Shown in pieces: positions 1-8,629 of a stretch of DNA of 64,000 nt. Position numbers and translations under genes: made by a program. Each line of letters begins with the position of its first letter. The first letter of the stretch is position 1. The stretch comes from Nocardia vinacea (lineage in GTDB: Bacteria; Actinomycetota; Actinomycetes; Mycobacteriales; Mycobacteriaceae): positions 5,022,001 through 5,086,000 of the forward strand of contig NZ_CP109149.1 of NCBI RefSeq assembly GCF_035920345.1, in the 5' to 3' direction. The notes under the pieces are model-generated. The model made no database searches, had not been told where the DNA came from, and saw only the letters and a program-made list of their open reading frames with translations.

Positions 1-805
1 CGATCTCCTCCACCTCATCGATGAACAGCAGCAGCTCGTCGAGTTCGGCCAGGTCGGCGAATACCTCGCGCAGCGAGGCAGCCAGTCCACCCGTCGCGGC
101 GGCGGCCAACCGGGAGGGAAACAATTCGACGAACGGCCAACCGAGTCGGGACGCGACCGCTTTCGCGAAGCTGGTCTTGCCGGTCCCCGGTGGCCCGAAC
201 AGGATGACGCTCTTGGGCGGCAAAACCCGATAACGTTCGGCCACATCGGGATTCGTCAAAGGCAACACGACCCGGCGTTCGATGATCTCCTTCTCTCGGT
301 CCATCCCGGCCATCGACTGCCACAGTCCCGGTGGAAGCAGCCGCCCGCCCAGTTCGGCCAGCAGGGTGGACTGCGCGGGGGGCAACGGTTCCAGCAGCTC
401 GTAGTAGACCAGGCCCGCCCGGCGCAAGTACCCGGAATTCTCGAACGCCACCGATCCGGTGGCGCCCTCGGGTACCAGCGTGCAGATCCGCCGCACGCCG
501 TTCGACCGCAGCCGGCGCTCCAGTTCGGCAAGCAGTGCGCTGCCGATACCACGCCGCCGCCACCGCGCCGCCAGCGCCACCAACAGGACCCAGGCCCGCT
601 CGCCATAGATCTGGGCGACCGCCATCCCGACCATCTCTCCACCGACCTCGGCCACTACCGCCGACTGCCCCGCGCGTGCGGCCGCCATCACCTCCGCCAG
701 CGCGAAGACCGGCTCGCCGGTAGCAGGCGCACGGCTCTGCTCCCAGATCTGGATCCCCTGATCCAGATCTTCGTCACGGAATTCGCGTAGTCGCCATACC
801 GGCAT
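1..805 (-). CDS. GNAT acetyltransferase fused to AAA ATPase (3' end outside window)
   Basis: Seen: an open frame running off the left edge, starting MPVWRLREFRDEDL at 805 after a gagg-type RBS. Residues 1-130 look like a GNAT fold, with an acetyl-CoA loop RRRGIGSALLAELERRL near residue 85. An AAA module follows, with Walker A GPPGTGKT near residue 203 and a Walker B-like LLLFIDEVEEI close to the window edge. Known: GNAT domains transfer acetyl groups and AAA modules remodel proteins by ATP hydrolysis. Inference: a single chain joining both, function unknown. The frame stays open further upstream, so an earlier GTG start is possible. At least the C-terminal part is missing. Confidence 0.75.
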   Translation of the reverse strand, partial: MPVWRLREFRDEDLDQGIQIWEQSRAPATGEPVFALAEVMAAARAGQSAVVAEVGGEMVGMAVAQIYGERAWVLLVALAARWRRRGIGSALLAELERRLRSNGVRRICTLVPEGATGSVAFENSGYLRRAGLVYYELLEPLPPAQSTLLAELGGRLLPPGLWQSMAGMDREKEIIERRVVLPLTNPDVAERYRVLPPKSVILFGPPGTGKTSFAKAVASRLGWPFVELFPSRLAAAATGGLAASLREVFADLAELDELLLFIDEVEEI

Positions 806-969
806 ACATACCTCGAACAGCCATCGGCGAGCCTCGGAGAACTCGGCCGTCCTCTCAGTAAATACCCTGGGCGAGCCTCCCGCCATGACGGGAACCGAGT
901 CGGTCGGTGCCCTGGCGCGCCATCGACTACATGAGTGCGGCCAGATACCGCCGCTCAGTGCGACGAACA

Positions 970-2460
970 TCAGCAGCTCGGTGTGGGCGCGCCCCCGGCG
1001 GGGGTGTGTTCGGCGGTTCCGGTGATGTTGCGAGCCATGCCGCCGAACACGGCGGCGTGAAACGGTGTGATCGCCTTCCAGTAGAGGTGCCCAGCAAGTC
1101 CGTGCGGCTGGAAGATGGCGCGTTGCCGATAGCGGGAACCTCCGCCGCGGTCGGGCTCGACGCCGAGTTCGAGCCATGCCAGTCCCGGGACCTGCATTTC
1201 GGCGCGAAGCCGCAACAGGTGGGGACGGTCGATGTGTTCAACGCGCCACCAGTCCAGGGCTTCGCCAGGGTGCAGGCGATGTGGGTCTCTGCGGCCGCGA
1301 CGTAAACCGACCCCGCCGGTGACCCGGTCGATCCAGCCGCGCAGCGACCAGGCAAGCGGAAACGAGTACCAGCCGTTTTCGCCGCCGATGGATTCGATCA
1401 CCGCCCACAGGGTGTCGGAGTCGGCATGGGTGTGGCGCTCGCGGAAGTCCTCGTAGAGTGAGCCGCCGGACCAGGCCGGGTCAGTGGGCAGCGGATCCGA
1501 GGGCGCGCCGGGTGTGCTGGCGTCCGACCAGCGGGTCGGCACCTCGGCGTTGCGGATGCGGGTCAGTGCCAGCTCCATGGCGCGTTCGCAGCGGGTGAGG
1601 CCGTCGGCGGGATCGGGGATGTGCGCGGCGATGTCGTGGTCGCCGCACACGACTTCGTGGACGAGAGATTCGATGAGCGGGACGGCCAGGGCGCGCGGTA
1701 CCGGGGTCACCAGGTTGACCCATTGCGCCGACAGCCATGGCGAGAGCACCGGGACCGGCAGCACCATCCGACGAGTCAGCCCGGCGACCACCGCGTATTC
1801 GCGCATCATGGTCAGGTAGGTCAGGACGTCGGGGCCACCGATATCGAACGGGCGGTTGACGTCGGCGGGCAGCTCGGCGGCCCGCAGCAGGTAGTACAGG
1901 ACATCGCGCACAGCGATGGGTTGGATGCGGTTGCGCACCCATCGGGGGGTGATCATCGCGGGCAGGCGTTCGGACAGGTAGCGCAGCATCTCGAAACTGG
2001 CCGAGCCGGATCCGATGATGACCGCCGCGCGCAGTTCCGCGGTGGGGACCCCGGATGCCCGCAGGATTTCTCCGACCTCGGCGCGTGAGGCGAGGTGGCG
2101 CGAGAGCGCTGTGTGTTCCGGGATGATGCCGCCGAGATAGACGATGCGCCTGACCCCGGCCGAGGTCGCCGCGGCCGCGACGACCCGCGCGGCGTGCTGG
2201 TCGATGTCGGCGAAGTCGCGGCGGGTCAACGAGTGCACCAGGTAGTAGACGACCTCCTGGTCAGCGACCGCGGCGCGCACGTCGTCGTCATCGGTGATAT
2301 CGCCGCGGAACACCTCGACCTGATCCCGCCACGGCACTTCCGCCAATTTCGCCGGTGTCCGGGCCACCGCCCGCACCCGATGACCAGCCTGCGCCAGTGC
2401 GGGCACCAAGCGTCCGCCGATGTAGCCGGTCGCGCCGAAAACCACACACCGCATGCTCAA
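970..2460 (-). CDS. SDR-type NAD(P)-binding oxidoreductase with C-terminal DUF2867 domain
   Basis: A 496-residue protein starting MSMRCVVFGATGYIGGRLV. The GATGYIG glycine loop at residues 9-15 marks an atypical short-chain dehydrogenase/NmrA-like Rossmann fold that binds NAD(P). From about residue 340 the sequence changes to a DUF2867 region rich in Trp and Arg (GGENGWYSFPLAWSLRGW and similar). This two-domain layout is a known actinobacterial family without an assigned substrate. It stands alone, 160 bases from the GNAT-AAA gene. A dense antisense frame over it is a high-GC artefact. Function beyond nucleotide binding is not known. Confidence 0.88.
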   Translation of the reverse strand: MSMRCVVFGATGYIGGRLVPALAQAGHRVRAVARTPAKLAEVPWRDQVEVFRGDITDDDDVRAAVADQEVVYYLVHSLTRRDFADIDQHAARVVAAAATSAGVRRIVYLGGIIPEHTALSRHLASRAEVGEILRASGVPTAELRAAVIIGSGSASFEMLRYLSERLPAMITPRWVRNRIQPIAVRDVLYYLLRAAELPADVNRPFDIGGPDVLTYLTMMREYAVVAGLTRRMVLPVPVLSPWLSAQWVNLVTPVPRALAVPLIESLVHEVVCGDHDIAAHIPDPADGLTRCERAMELALTRIRNAEVPTRWSDASTPGAPSDPLPTDPAWSGGSLYEDFRERHTHADSDTLWAVIESIGGENGWYSFPLAWSLRGWIDRVTGGVGLRRGRRDPHRLHPGEALDWWRVEHIDRPHLLRLRAEMQVPGLAWLELGVEPDRGGGSRYRQRAIFQPHGLAGHLYWKAITPFHAAVFGGMARNITGTAEHTPAGGAPTPSC

Positions 2461-2784
2461 TCACCCTTCTTCCCGGCATGGACGTCGAGATCAGTGGGGA
2501 CCGCGGCCGCTCCGGCACCAACGCACCCGCGGCGACAAGGATGGGCGTCGCGGGGAATTCCTAACCCGCCGCCGGCACATCGGAGCGGGGCCCGGCGACC
2601 CATATCCCATTGTTCACCGCATCACAGTTGCGTGTTCGTCGGCGACCTGTTTCAGGCACTCAACGACGTCGACTTCGTCATTCCCGGCGCGGAGCTATAC
2701 CCGTTGGAGCGGAGAAGCGATGGGCGGCACCGACTATCGAGATCCGGACACCGTTCTGATCGGATTGCATCTGCCATTAATGTA
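2461..2784. other. Intergenic stretch upstream of the 2785 frame
   Basis: About 320 bases between the divergent SDR gene and the small frame at 2785. It should contain the SDR promoter on the minus strand. An open plus-strand frame enters from about 2641. I see no repeat, RNA gene or convincing promoter here. Confidence 0.4.
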
Positions 2785-3009
2785 ATGGCGCGCAATGCCG
2801 CTCACATCGCGGGCCGGCTGCGTGCTTTGGTAGATCCGCCCTACAAAATGATCAATCAGCTATCGGAATGCGTGTTCATCATCGCTGGTGCTTCCGGCCG
2901 CGTCGTTTACGCTGGCACAATTCGGTCGTCGCGTCATCACGATGGCTTGACTGCGATTGAATCGGGCAGCACCCTTGAAATGCAAACAGATAATCCAACG
3001 CTCTATTAG
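2785..3009 (+). CDS. Hypothetical 74-residue protein (uncertain)
   Basis: A short frame starting MARNAAHIAGRLRALVDPP and ending at a TAG 15 bases before the next gene. It includes SECVFIIAGASGRVVYAGT, which reads like a beta-alpha stretch of a folded protein. Base composition is lower in GC than the neighbours. The frame stays open upstream to about 2641 (reading GDLFQALNDVDFVIPGAELY), so this may be the surviving end of a longer gene. No clear RBS precedes 2785. I do not recognise the family; it may be a relic. Confidence 0.35.
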   Translation: MARNAAHIAGRLRALVDPPYKMINQLSECVFIIAGASGRVVYAGTIRSSRHHDGLTAIESGSTLEMQTDNPTLY

Positions 3010-3024
3010 AGGAGACGATGGAGC

Positions 3025-3522
3025 ATGTCTAGCGAACATCTATCCGAAGAGCCGCAATCGGCACGAGGAACCAAAAGCTCACGAGACACCGGTTCGGATT
3101 CCGGCGGCGGATCGGCGGATCGCCCGACCGGCACATTCGACGAAGAAGAAGTCACCTCGACCCGCGACCACAATCCGACGGAAGAAAACATCGCCACGAC
3201 CGGGACCCTCCCCCCGGGAGACGTGGAACCGGCCATACCACCCTATGAAGGCCGTCAAACAAGCGCCAAAGGAATTACGACCAGCAGTGCGGGCGAGGGA
3301 ACCGGCGCCAACACCGGAGGCGCGGTACACCCGGTGATCGACTCGAAGTTCAAAGCACCAGATCCCGATGACACTCCCGGGGGCGCCACCACCTCGCCAG
3401 CTGACGAGCAACCCGCATCGCAGGCCCCGGAAACCGAAGCCTCAGACGAGGGTGCAGAAGGTGGCCATCACAGCGGCGTACGCAGGGCCGAGGACCAACC
3501 CCGCGAATCCCGGCCGAAGTGA
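3025..3522 (+). CDS. Low-complexity acidic hypothetical protein
   Basis: A 165-residue protein starting MSSEHLSEEPQSARGTKSS behind a good RBS (gaggagacgatggagc, then ATG). It is rich in Ser, Thr, Glu, Asp, Gly and Pro, with no hydrophobic segment, so it is probably intrinsically disordered and cytoplasmic. The segment DTGSDSGGGSADRP followed by TGTFDEEEVTST is of a kind seen in small Nocardia and Rhodococcus proteins of unknown role. It lies in a group of short genes beside a stress sigma factor, which suggests a stress link, but no SigF-like promoter is visible in front of it. Confidence 0.7.
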   Translation: MSSEHLSEEPQSARGTKSSRDTGSDSGGGSADRPTGTFDEEEVTSTRDHNPTEENIATTGTLPPGDVEPAIPPYEGRQTSAKGITTSSAGEGTGANTGGAVHPVIDSKFKAPDPDDTPGGATTSPADEQPASQAPETEASDEGAEGGHHSGVRRAEDQPRESRPK

Positions 3523-3818
3523 CCCCGCCTTGGACGACGGCGAGCACCTGATCGAACTCAACTCGTCATCGGTCCGAACGCCCCCGGAGTCGGGCAACCA
3601 GGTCCCGATTGCGCGACACCTGCCACATCATCGGCGTACAGGCCCCCGCCCAGCCCCGGGCGGGGCAGGTCATGCAATCCGATACGCCTTCAGACGCCGA
3701 CCCGACGACTGAACGCAATGTAGTGGTCACGACTCATCGGTGCTCATGTTCTCGAGCCCCCGACAGCCGGAGAAACCTCAGGATCGATGTCAGGAGTTAT
3801 GCGACGGGTTATTCGGGG

Positions 3819-4190
3819 TCAGCCCCCCTGATGCTTCCCACGTGACTTCGAGTCCGGATCGATTTCGTCGGCGCGCTCCCACTCCTTATCCACGTCGGTT
3901 CGCGAATCCGCCGCCTCCCTGCGATGCACCTGCGCCTGCTGGGCAAGCTGCTCGGCCTGCGCCGCCTTGACCTCACCTTCCGCCTTTGCCGCCCGGCTCC
4001 TGGCAGCGGCCTCCTCTGCCCGCGCCTGCCGCTGACCGACCTCTAATTCCTGTTCCGCCGCGCGGTCACGGATACCCTTGGCTTCGACCCGCTGATGTTC
4101 GCGCCGTTTGCCCATCAGCAACCAGGCCCCAAGCAAAATGATCACAACCGCGACGACGATGATCACGATCACAATGGTGGTGCTCATCAT
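3819..4190 (-). CDS. Small membrane-anchored coiled-coil protein
   Basis: A 123-residue protein. Residues 3-26 (TTIVIVIIVVAVVIILLGAW and on) form one strong transmembrane helix. A charged region follows, rich in Ala, Glu, Gln and Arg (residues about 35-95, for example EEAAARSRAAKAEGEVKAAQ), predicted as a coiled coil, then an Asp/Lys-rich tail. The RBS gcgaggagtcga lies just before ATG. This architecture is common in actinobacteria and is often annotated only as a hypothetical or DUF protein. It is probably a membrane-tethered cytoplasmic coiled coil. The role is unknown. Confidence 0.78.
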   Translation of the reverse strand: MMSTTIVIVIIVVAVVIILLGAWLLMGKRREHQRVEAKGIRDRAAEQELEVGQRQARAEEAAARSRAAKAEGEVKAAQAEQLAQQAQVHRREAADSRTDVDKEWERADEIDPDSKSRGKHQGG

Positions 4191-4563
4191 TCGACTCCTC
4201 GCACTCTCCCCTCTCTACCCTAACGCCACTTCACTAGCCCCGAACTGGGAAAATGAGCGATCAGACGCCCAGCCGGTTCCAGCCCCGTATCTACCGTCAG
4301 CCTGTCACTCCGGCGAGTAGCGCATATCGGCCGATCTCATCGATGTCACCGACCGCGCCGTAGCGTGTGGGGGTGTACATCCCTGGTCCCGAGGCGTCTA
4401 CTGGAATATGCAGGCCATCGGGTTGATCATCGTGGCTTATTCTTCCAGTGGCCATTTGGGGTGGGCGTAGTGAGCGGTGCTGGCATTGCGCACATGACCG
4501 ATACCAGCACCGGAGGGGTTTCTCGGGCCCTTCGAGTACAGCAGCGAAACCAGGTAGCCGGCC
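4191..4563. other. Intergenic region between divergent small membrane genes
   Basis: About 370 bases between the divergent genes at 3819-4190 and 4564-4719. It must hold both promoters. Nothing with a clear SigF consensus (GTTT-N15-GGGTA) is visible. The longer frames here lack RBSs and good codon use, so I call no gene. Confidence 0.4.
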
Positions 4564-4719
4564 ATGATCGTTCTCGGAATCATTCTTCTTATCGTCGGGT
4601 TCATATTCGGTATCCCGATCCTGTGGACCATCGGGATCGTGGTCCTCGTCATCGGGCTCGTATTACTGCTGTTGGGGTCGATGGGCCGCGCCGTCGGCGG
4701 CCGGCGCCATTACTACTGA
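4564..4719 (+). CDS. DUF6131-like 51-residue membrane protein
   Basis: A very short gene encoding MIVLGIILLIVGFIFGIPIL, then a second hydrophobic run (IVVLVIGLVLLLLG) and the basic end GRRHYY. Two transmembrane helices are joined by a tight turn. Length and pattern match the small actinobacterial DUF6131 family, which has no known function. It sits 300 bases from the SigF-type sigma gene, a common setting for such stress-associated membrane peptides. The start has only a weak RBS (aggtagccggcc). Confidence 0.75.
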   Translation: MIVLGIILLIVGFIFGIPILWTIGIVVLVIGLVLLLLGSMGRAVGGRRHYY

Positions 4720-5017
4720 CCCCTGGACAGCGTCGGCGCTTCTGATCCCGGTCGCCGTACCGCTGCCATGCTGACCGCGCTCAGCGTCGGCGGTAATCAC
4801 CCCATGTCACAGCTCGCTCTATTTGTTATCCCAACAACGCGGCAACACTGCCGAATAGTCACCCACGGCCCAGCCCGCTGGCACCGTGAACTCGGCCTGC
4901 TCCGCACATCCCGCCAGGACGTGCGTTCCCCAGCCGGAATTCTGCTGCCGCACCAGAATCACGTCCTCACCAGCACTCTCGATCGGAGGACCGAGTTCCC
5001 GTCGGCGGCAGCGCTTG

Positions 5018-5851
5018 TCAGGCGACTTCGCGGCGGCTGTCGGCTCCGATCGCTTGCTCCCGCAGCGTGTTCAGAGTCTTGGTGAGAATGCGGGAGACCT
5101 GCATCTGGGAGACGCCGAGGCGCTCAGCGATCTGGCTTTGGGTCTTGGATTCGAAGAAACGCATGATCAGCACCCGGCGCTGGGAATCGGGAAGCGCAGC
5201 GATCAACGGGCGCACCGACATCGCGTCTTCCAACAATCGGTAGCACGGCTCTACAGCGCCGAGGGTGTCGATGACCGAGGGGCGAGTGCCTTCGTCGTTA
5301 TCGCCGACACCGATGTCGAGCGAGTTGGTCTGGTAGGCATTGGCCGCGATCAGCGCCTGAGTGACCTCACCGAGTTCCAGATCGAGTTCAGCGGCGATCT
5401 CCCGCGCGGTCGGCATCCGCTCGAGCCGCTGCGCCAGCGTCTCCACAGTCGGCCGAATCATCGCCTGTAGTTCTTTGGCCCGGCGCGGTACTCGCAGCGC
5501 CCAGGCGCAGTCGCGAAAGTAGCGCCGCACCTCACCCATGACGGTCGGCACCGCGAACGACAGGAACGAACAGCCTCGCGTGACGTCGAAACGATCCACC
5601 GCCTGCACCAGCCCCAGCCGAGCGATCTGCTGCAAGTCCTCGAATTCCGTACCGCGGCCGGCGAACTTGCGAGCGATGTGGTCGGCCAAGGGTAGACACC
5701 GCCGCACGATCTCCTCGCGCACGACCTGCCGATGAGCATCCCCGGGCGCAAGGGCAGCCAGCTTCTCGAACCATGGCTCGATGTCGTCGTAGCTGTCTCC
5801 GGCACCGGTTGCGTGTCGGGATTCTTCGTTTCGAACCGTCGTTCTACTCAT
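5018..5851 (-). CDS. RNA polymerase sigma factor, SigF/SigB/SigG group
   Basis: A 277-residue group-3 sigma-70 factor. Region 2 (residues about 45-115) contains FEDLQQIARLGLVQAVDRFD and GCSFLSFAVPTVMGEVRRYF; region 3 spans about 120-190; region 4 (about 215-265) has an HTH, KTQSQIAERLGVSQMQVSRI. These features fit the SigF/B family used for general stress and stationary phase. Such factors recognise GTTT-N15-17-GGGTA. Start: ATG at 5851 with AGGGGAG nine bases upstream. No anti-sigma RsbW gene is adjacent, so control is likely from elsewhere plus autoregulation (promoter at 5894-5918). Confidence 0.92.
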   Translation of the reverse strand: MSRTTVRNEESRHATGAGDSYDDIEPWFEKLAALAPGDAHRQVVREEIVRRCLPLADHIARKFAGRGTEFEDLQQIARLGLVQAVDRFDVTRGCSFLSFAVPTVMGEVRRYFRDCAWALRVPRRAKELQAMIRPTVETLAQRLERMPTAREIAAELDLELGEVTQALIAANAYQTNSLDIGVGDNDEGTRPSVIDTLGAVEPCYRLLEDAMSVRPLIAALPDSQRRVLIMRFFESKTQSQIAERLGVSQMQVSRILTKTLNTLREQAIGADSRREVA

Positions 5852-5893
5852 CCGAGTCTCCCCTCATTTCATATGAAGTTCGATGTCAGTGGG

Positions 5894-5918
5894 GTACCCC
5901 AGTTGTCGTAATCGAAAC
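5894..5918 (-). promoter_or_regulatory. SigF-type promoter of the sigma gene
   Basis: On the minus strand, GTTT (5918-5915), a 15-base spacer and GGGTAC (5899-5894) match the SigF/B consensus. The predicted start of transcription near 5887 leaves a leader of about 36 bases with the RBS. This suggests the sigma factor drives its own gene. Confidence 0.65.
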
Positions 5919-5955
5919 GTGACCAACGGGAACCAGCCGCGTCGAGGTCGGACGG

Positions 5956-6294
5956 ATGACGTTGAACCACAACCACGCCGACTATCACACCGAGATCGAA
6001 CAAGCCGCGTTCGAACCGAGCAATTCGGTGGCCGAGCCCGAACAGGATGCTAGTGGGCCGCTGGTTGTCCTATCCGGATGCCCATCGACAATCGATCGGC
6101 GCGAATCACAAAGAGCTGCCGGTCAATTCAGCGCACGCAAGCACAGTGCGGTCGTATTCGAAGGATGGCGCAATACCCCAAGGCCGCCCAGCAGCACAAC
6201 CCCGCCCGCTCGTCGGCCCAGAACAAAGCCCGACCGACGGCGCCCAGCCGCTAGATCAGCCGACGTCGAGCTGAATATCACAGTGCCACAATGA
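5956..6294 (+). CDS. Hypothetical 112-residue protein (doubtful)
   Basis: A frame starting MTLNHNHADYHTEIEQAAFE, divergent from the sigma gene. The first 40 or so codons use G/C third bases as real genes do here, but the second half turns Pro/Arg-rich (TPRPPSSTTPPARRPRTKPD), typical of a wrong frame. It may be a small stress protein with a frameshift, or no gene. I recognise no domain. Confidence 0.3.
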   Translation: MTLNHNHADYHTEIEQAAFEPSNSVAEPEQDASGPLVVLSGCPSTIDRRESQRAAGQFSARKHSAVVFEGWRNTPRPPSSTTPPARRPRTKPDRRRPAARSADVELNITVPQ

Positions 6295-6353
6295 TATCCG
6301 TCATTGCAGATCATCACCTGGCGGCCGCCGCACGAGCCGGCTCCCGGGGAAGC

Positions 6354-6935
6354 TCACCGATGCGGGTCGGCGTGTACATGCGATCGCAGACCCTGCAAAC
6401 CGAACAGGATGAGCAGCTCGACCGTGCCGCCGTCGGCGCTGCCCAGCCAGTGCGGTAGGGAGGTGTCGAATTCCGCGGCCTCGCCGGGCGGCAAGGTCAG
6501 GTCGCGCTCGCCGACTACCAATCGGAGGCGGCCGTTGAGCACATACAGCCACTCGAAGCCGTCGTGCGTCTGCGGGGTCGGCTCCAGCGGTGCCGGACGC
6601 GCGGGAATGATCATCTTGAACGCGTGCACCCCGCCCGGCCGCCGAGACAGCGGCACGAAGATCATCCCGAACCGCCGGATCGGTTTCAGATGGATTCGGG
6701 GATCGCCGGTGCGGGGCGCACCGACGAGATCGTCCAACGGCACGTCATAGGTGCGAGCGAGCGGCAGCAGCAACTCGAGGGTTGCCCGGCGCTGCCCGCT
6801 CTCCAGCCGGGACAGCGTGCTCTCGGAGACACCGGTCGTCGTCGCGAGGGCGGCGAGGGTGATGCCGCGCTCGCGCCGTAACGCACGCAGCCGCAGGCCC
6901 ACCGCGTCGAGCACGTCATCTGTTTCGGGGTCCAT
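6354..6935 (-). CDS. XRE-family transcriptional regulator with cupin sensor domain
   Basis: A 193-residue protein starting MDPETDDVLDAVGLRLRALR. Residues about 9-65 form an HTH_3 DNA-binding domain (GITLAALATTTGVSESTLSR). Residues about 105-185 form a cupin-2 barrel (THDGFEWLYVLNGRLRLVVG; LTLPPGEAAEFDTSLPHW). An earlier in-frame ATG at 6974 would add 13 residues of poor coding quality. This family usually controls the divergent neighbouring gene in response to a small ligand in the cupin. Here the divergent gene is at 7022/7136, and the spacing leaves a shared promoter region of about 90 bases. Confidence 0.88.
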   Translation of the reverse strand: MDPETDDVLDAVGLRLRALRRERGITLAALATTTGVSESTLSRLESGQRRATLELLLPLARTYDVPLDDLVGAPRTGDPRIHLKPIRRFGMIFVPLSRRPGGVHAFKMIIPARPAPLEPTPQTHDGFEWLYVLNGRLRLVVGERDLTLPPGEAAEFDTSLPHWLGSADGGTVELLILFGLQGLRSHVHADPHR

Positions 6936-7021
6936 GCGCCCATCTTGCCGGAACCGCAAGATTGCGTGCCACATCGGCGTGCGCCGAATGAGACTGAGCT
7001 ATTCCGACAGAAGGAGTCTCG

Positions 7022-8152
7022 ATGACTACCCCCGATGCGGTCACGTTCTGGGCCGGCGTGTACGCCGACCGGCCGACACCCGCGGAACCACGCCCGAATG
7101 TTCTTCTCGCCGAGACGGTTCCAGGACAGGACCACATGATCACCGCAACCCGGCCGCACGGCTTGCTCCGCTCCACACGCGCGGTCGCCACCATCGCACT
7201 CGCGATCCTGCTCACTACGGGGACCGCGGCCTGCTCCACGGCAACCCCCGCCGTCCCCGCCTACGCCGCCGCCACGCACGGGGATCCCAAGTTCGAGAAC
7301 ACTTTTCAGCACAAGTTCGCCAACGTCGACGGCGTCCGCATGCACTATGTGACCGGCGGCCACGGCACGCCGGTGGTGCTGATCCACGGCTGGCCCCAGA
7401 CCTGGTACGGCTGGTGGCCGATCATGCCCGCGCTCGCCGAACACCACACCGTCTACGCCGTCGACCTCCCCGGACTGGGTGACAGCACCGGCGCACCGAC
7501 CGGCTACGACAAGGCAACCCTCGCCCGATACGCGCATACCCTGATCGCCGACCGGCTCGGCGTGCGGGACGCCCAAGTCGTCGGACACGACTTCGGCGCC
7601 GCCGTCGCGTTCGAGTACGCCGACCAGTTCCCCGCCGACACCGCCCGCCTCGGCTACCTCGACCTGCCGCTCCCCGGCCCCGCGATCGATGCACGCACCT
7701 ACCGCACGCTGAGCTGGCACATCGCCTTCCACTCCCAGCCACGGGTCCCCGAAGCGATCGTCGGCGACCACGTCCGCGAGTACCTGGCCATGTTCTATCC
7801 GCAGGTCTCCTTCGGCGGCACGGCATTCGGCGGCACCTCGGAGCGGTCCCCGTTCACCGACGCCGAGATCGACGAATTCGCCCGCACCTACAGCAGGCCC
7901 GCGGCACTGTCGGGCGGCTTCGAGCTCTATCGCGCTCTCGACAAGGACATCCGCGATACCGTGGCGGCCCCACCGACTTCCGTCCCGACCCTGCTCATGA
8001 CCGCCCAGGGCCAACTCGACGCGATCCGAGCCACTCTCTCTCCGCGCCTGACCAACATCGTGCGAGCCGTGGACGTCCCGCAGGCGGGGCACTGGCTCGT
8101 CGAGGAGAATCCCCAGTTCGTCACCGCGGAACTCGAGAACTTCCTCGACTGA
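7022..8152 (+). CDS. Epoxide-hydrolase-like alpha/beta hydrolase, lipoprotein, with extra N-terminus
   Basis: Two starts are possible. ATG 7022 has a strong SD (gaaggag) and gives 376 residues. ATG 7136 gives 338 residues and begins a lipoprotein signal (residues LLTTGTAAC, lipobox cysteine about 71 in the long form). The enzyme body has HGWPQTWYGWW (oxyanion loop), a GHDFG nucleophile elbow with Asp as in epoxide hydrolases and dehalogenases, and a late His in AGHWL. The first 38 residues (DAVTFWAGVYADR, then PRPNVLLAETVPG) resemble the N-terminus of class I SAM methyltransferases (FWD..Y........RPN..L), suggesting a gene fusion or deletion scar. It is probably a cell-surface hydrolase of unknown substrate, likely controlled by the XRE-cupin neighbour. 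Confidence 0.82.
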   Translation: MTTPDAVTFWAGVYADRPTPAEPRPNVLLAETVPGQDHMITATRPHGLLRSTRAVATIALAILLTTGTAACSTATPAVPAYAAATHGDPKFENTFQHKFANVDGVRMHYVTGGHGTPVVLIHGWPQTWYGWWPIMPALAEHHTVYAVDLPGLGDSTGAPTGYDKATLARYAHTLIADRLGVRDAQVVGHDFGAAVAFEYADQFPADTARLGYLDLPLPGPAIDARTYRTLSWHIAFHSQPRVPEAIVGDHVREYLAMFYPQVSFGGTAFGGTSERSPFTDAEIDEFARTYSRPAALSGGFELYRALDKDIRDTVAAPPTSVPTLLMTAQGQLDAIRATLSPRLTNIVRAVDVPQAGHWLVEENPQFVTAELENFLD

Positions 8153-8629
8153 CGACGCCTGGGCCGGTCCGGATGGCAAATACGTCATGGTCGGCGTCAG
8201 CTGAACCAGCTCTCCGCGCCCGGATAACATCCTCGCCGCCTACATGGCCTCGGGCACATGACATCTCGACAAGCACGACTTTGCCGACGAGAGCGCATTC
8301 ACGAATATCTCTCGGGCGATCATGTGGGAGGGACTGTAAGTCTGCGCGGAACTTGGTCGCTACAGCTTCCTGCTCGTTGCCGCGCCACCACGCATTCATG
8401 GCATGACGGGAGTCCCCGTCAACCCGGTCGCGATCCTCTGAACGTATCACCGGGTTCACCCGCACCTGGCCCGGCCAGTTATGGCCCGGGCAGGTGTTCC
8501 TCGCCCACTGCAAGCGATCCGCGCATCAGCCATACTGTTGACAGCCTTTGTCTCCCAACATATTTGACAAAATGCTAAAGCGTGATCGATCAGTGTAGCC
8601 CGCCGATCGGCGGCCGAGAGAGGGAAATC
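8153..8629. other. Intergenic region with possible gene relics
   Basis: About 480 bases without an intact gene. Short plus-strand stretches read like protein (DNILAAYMASGT; DFADESAFTNISRAIMWEGL) but are broken by stops and frame changes, so this may be a decayed gene. The end near 8540-8625 should contain the promoter of the secreted protein at 8630. Confidence 0.35.

Noticed and set aside
6686..8230. 514-codon minus-strand frame
   Set aside because: Antisense to the hydrolase and regulator genes; Gly/Arg/Val-rich composition typical of high-GC shadow frames.
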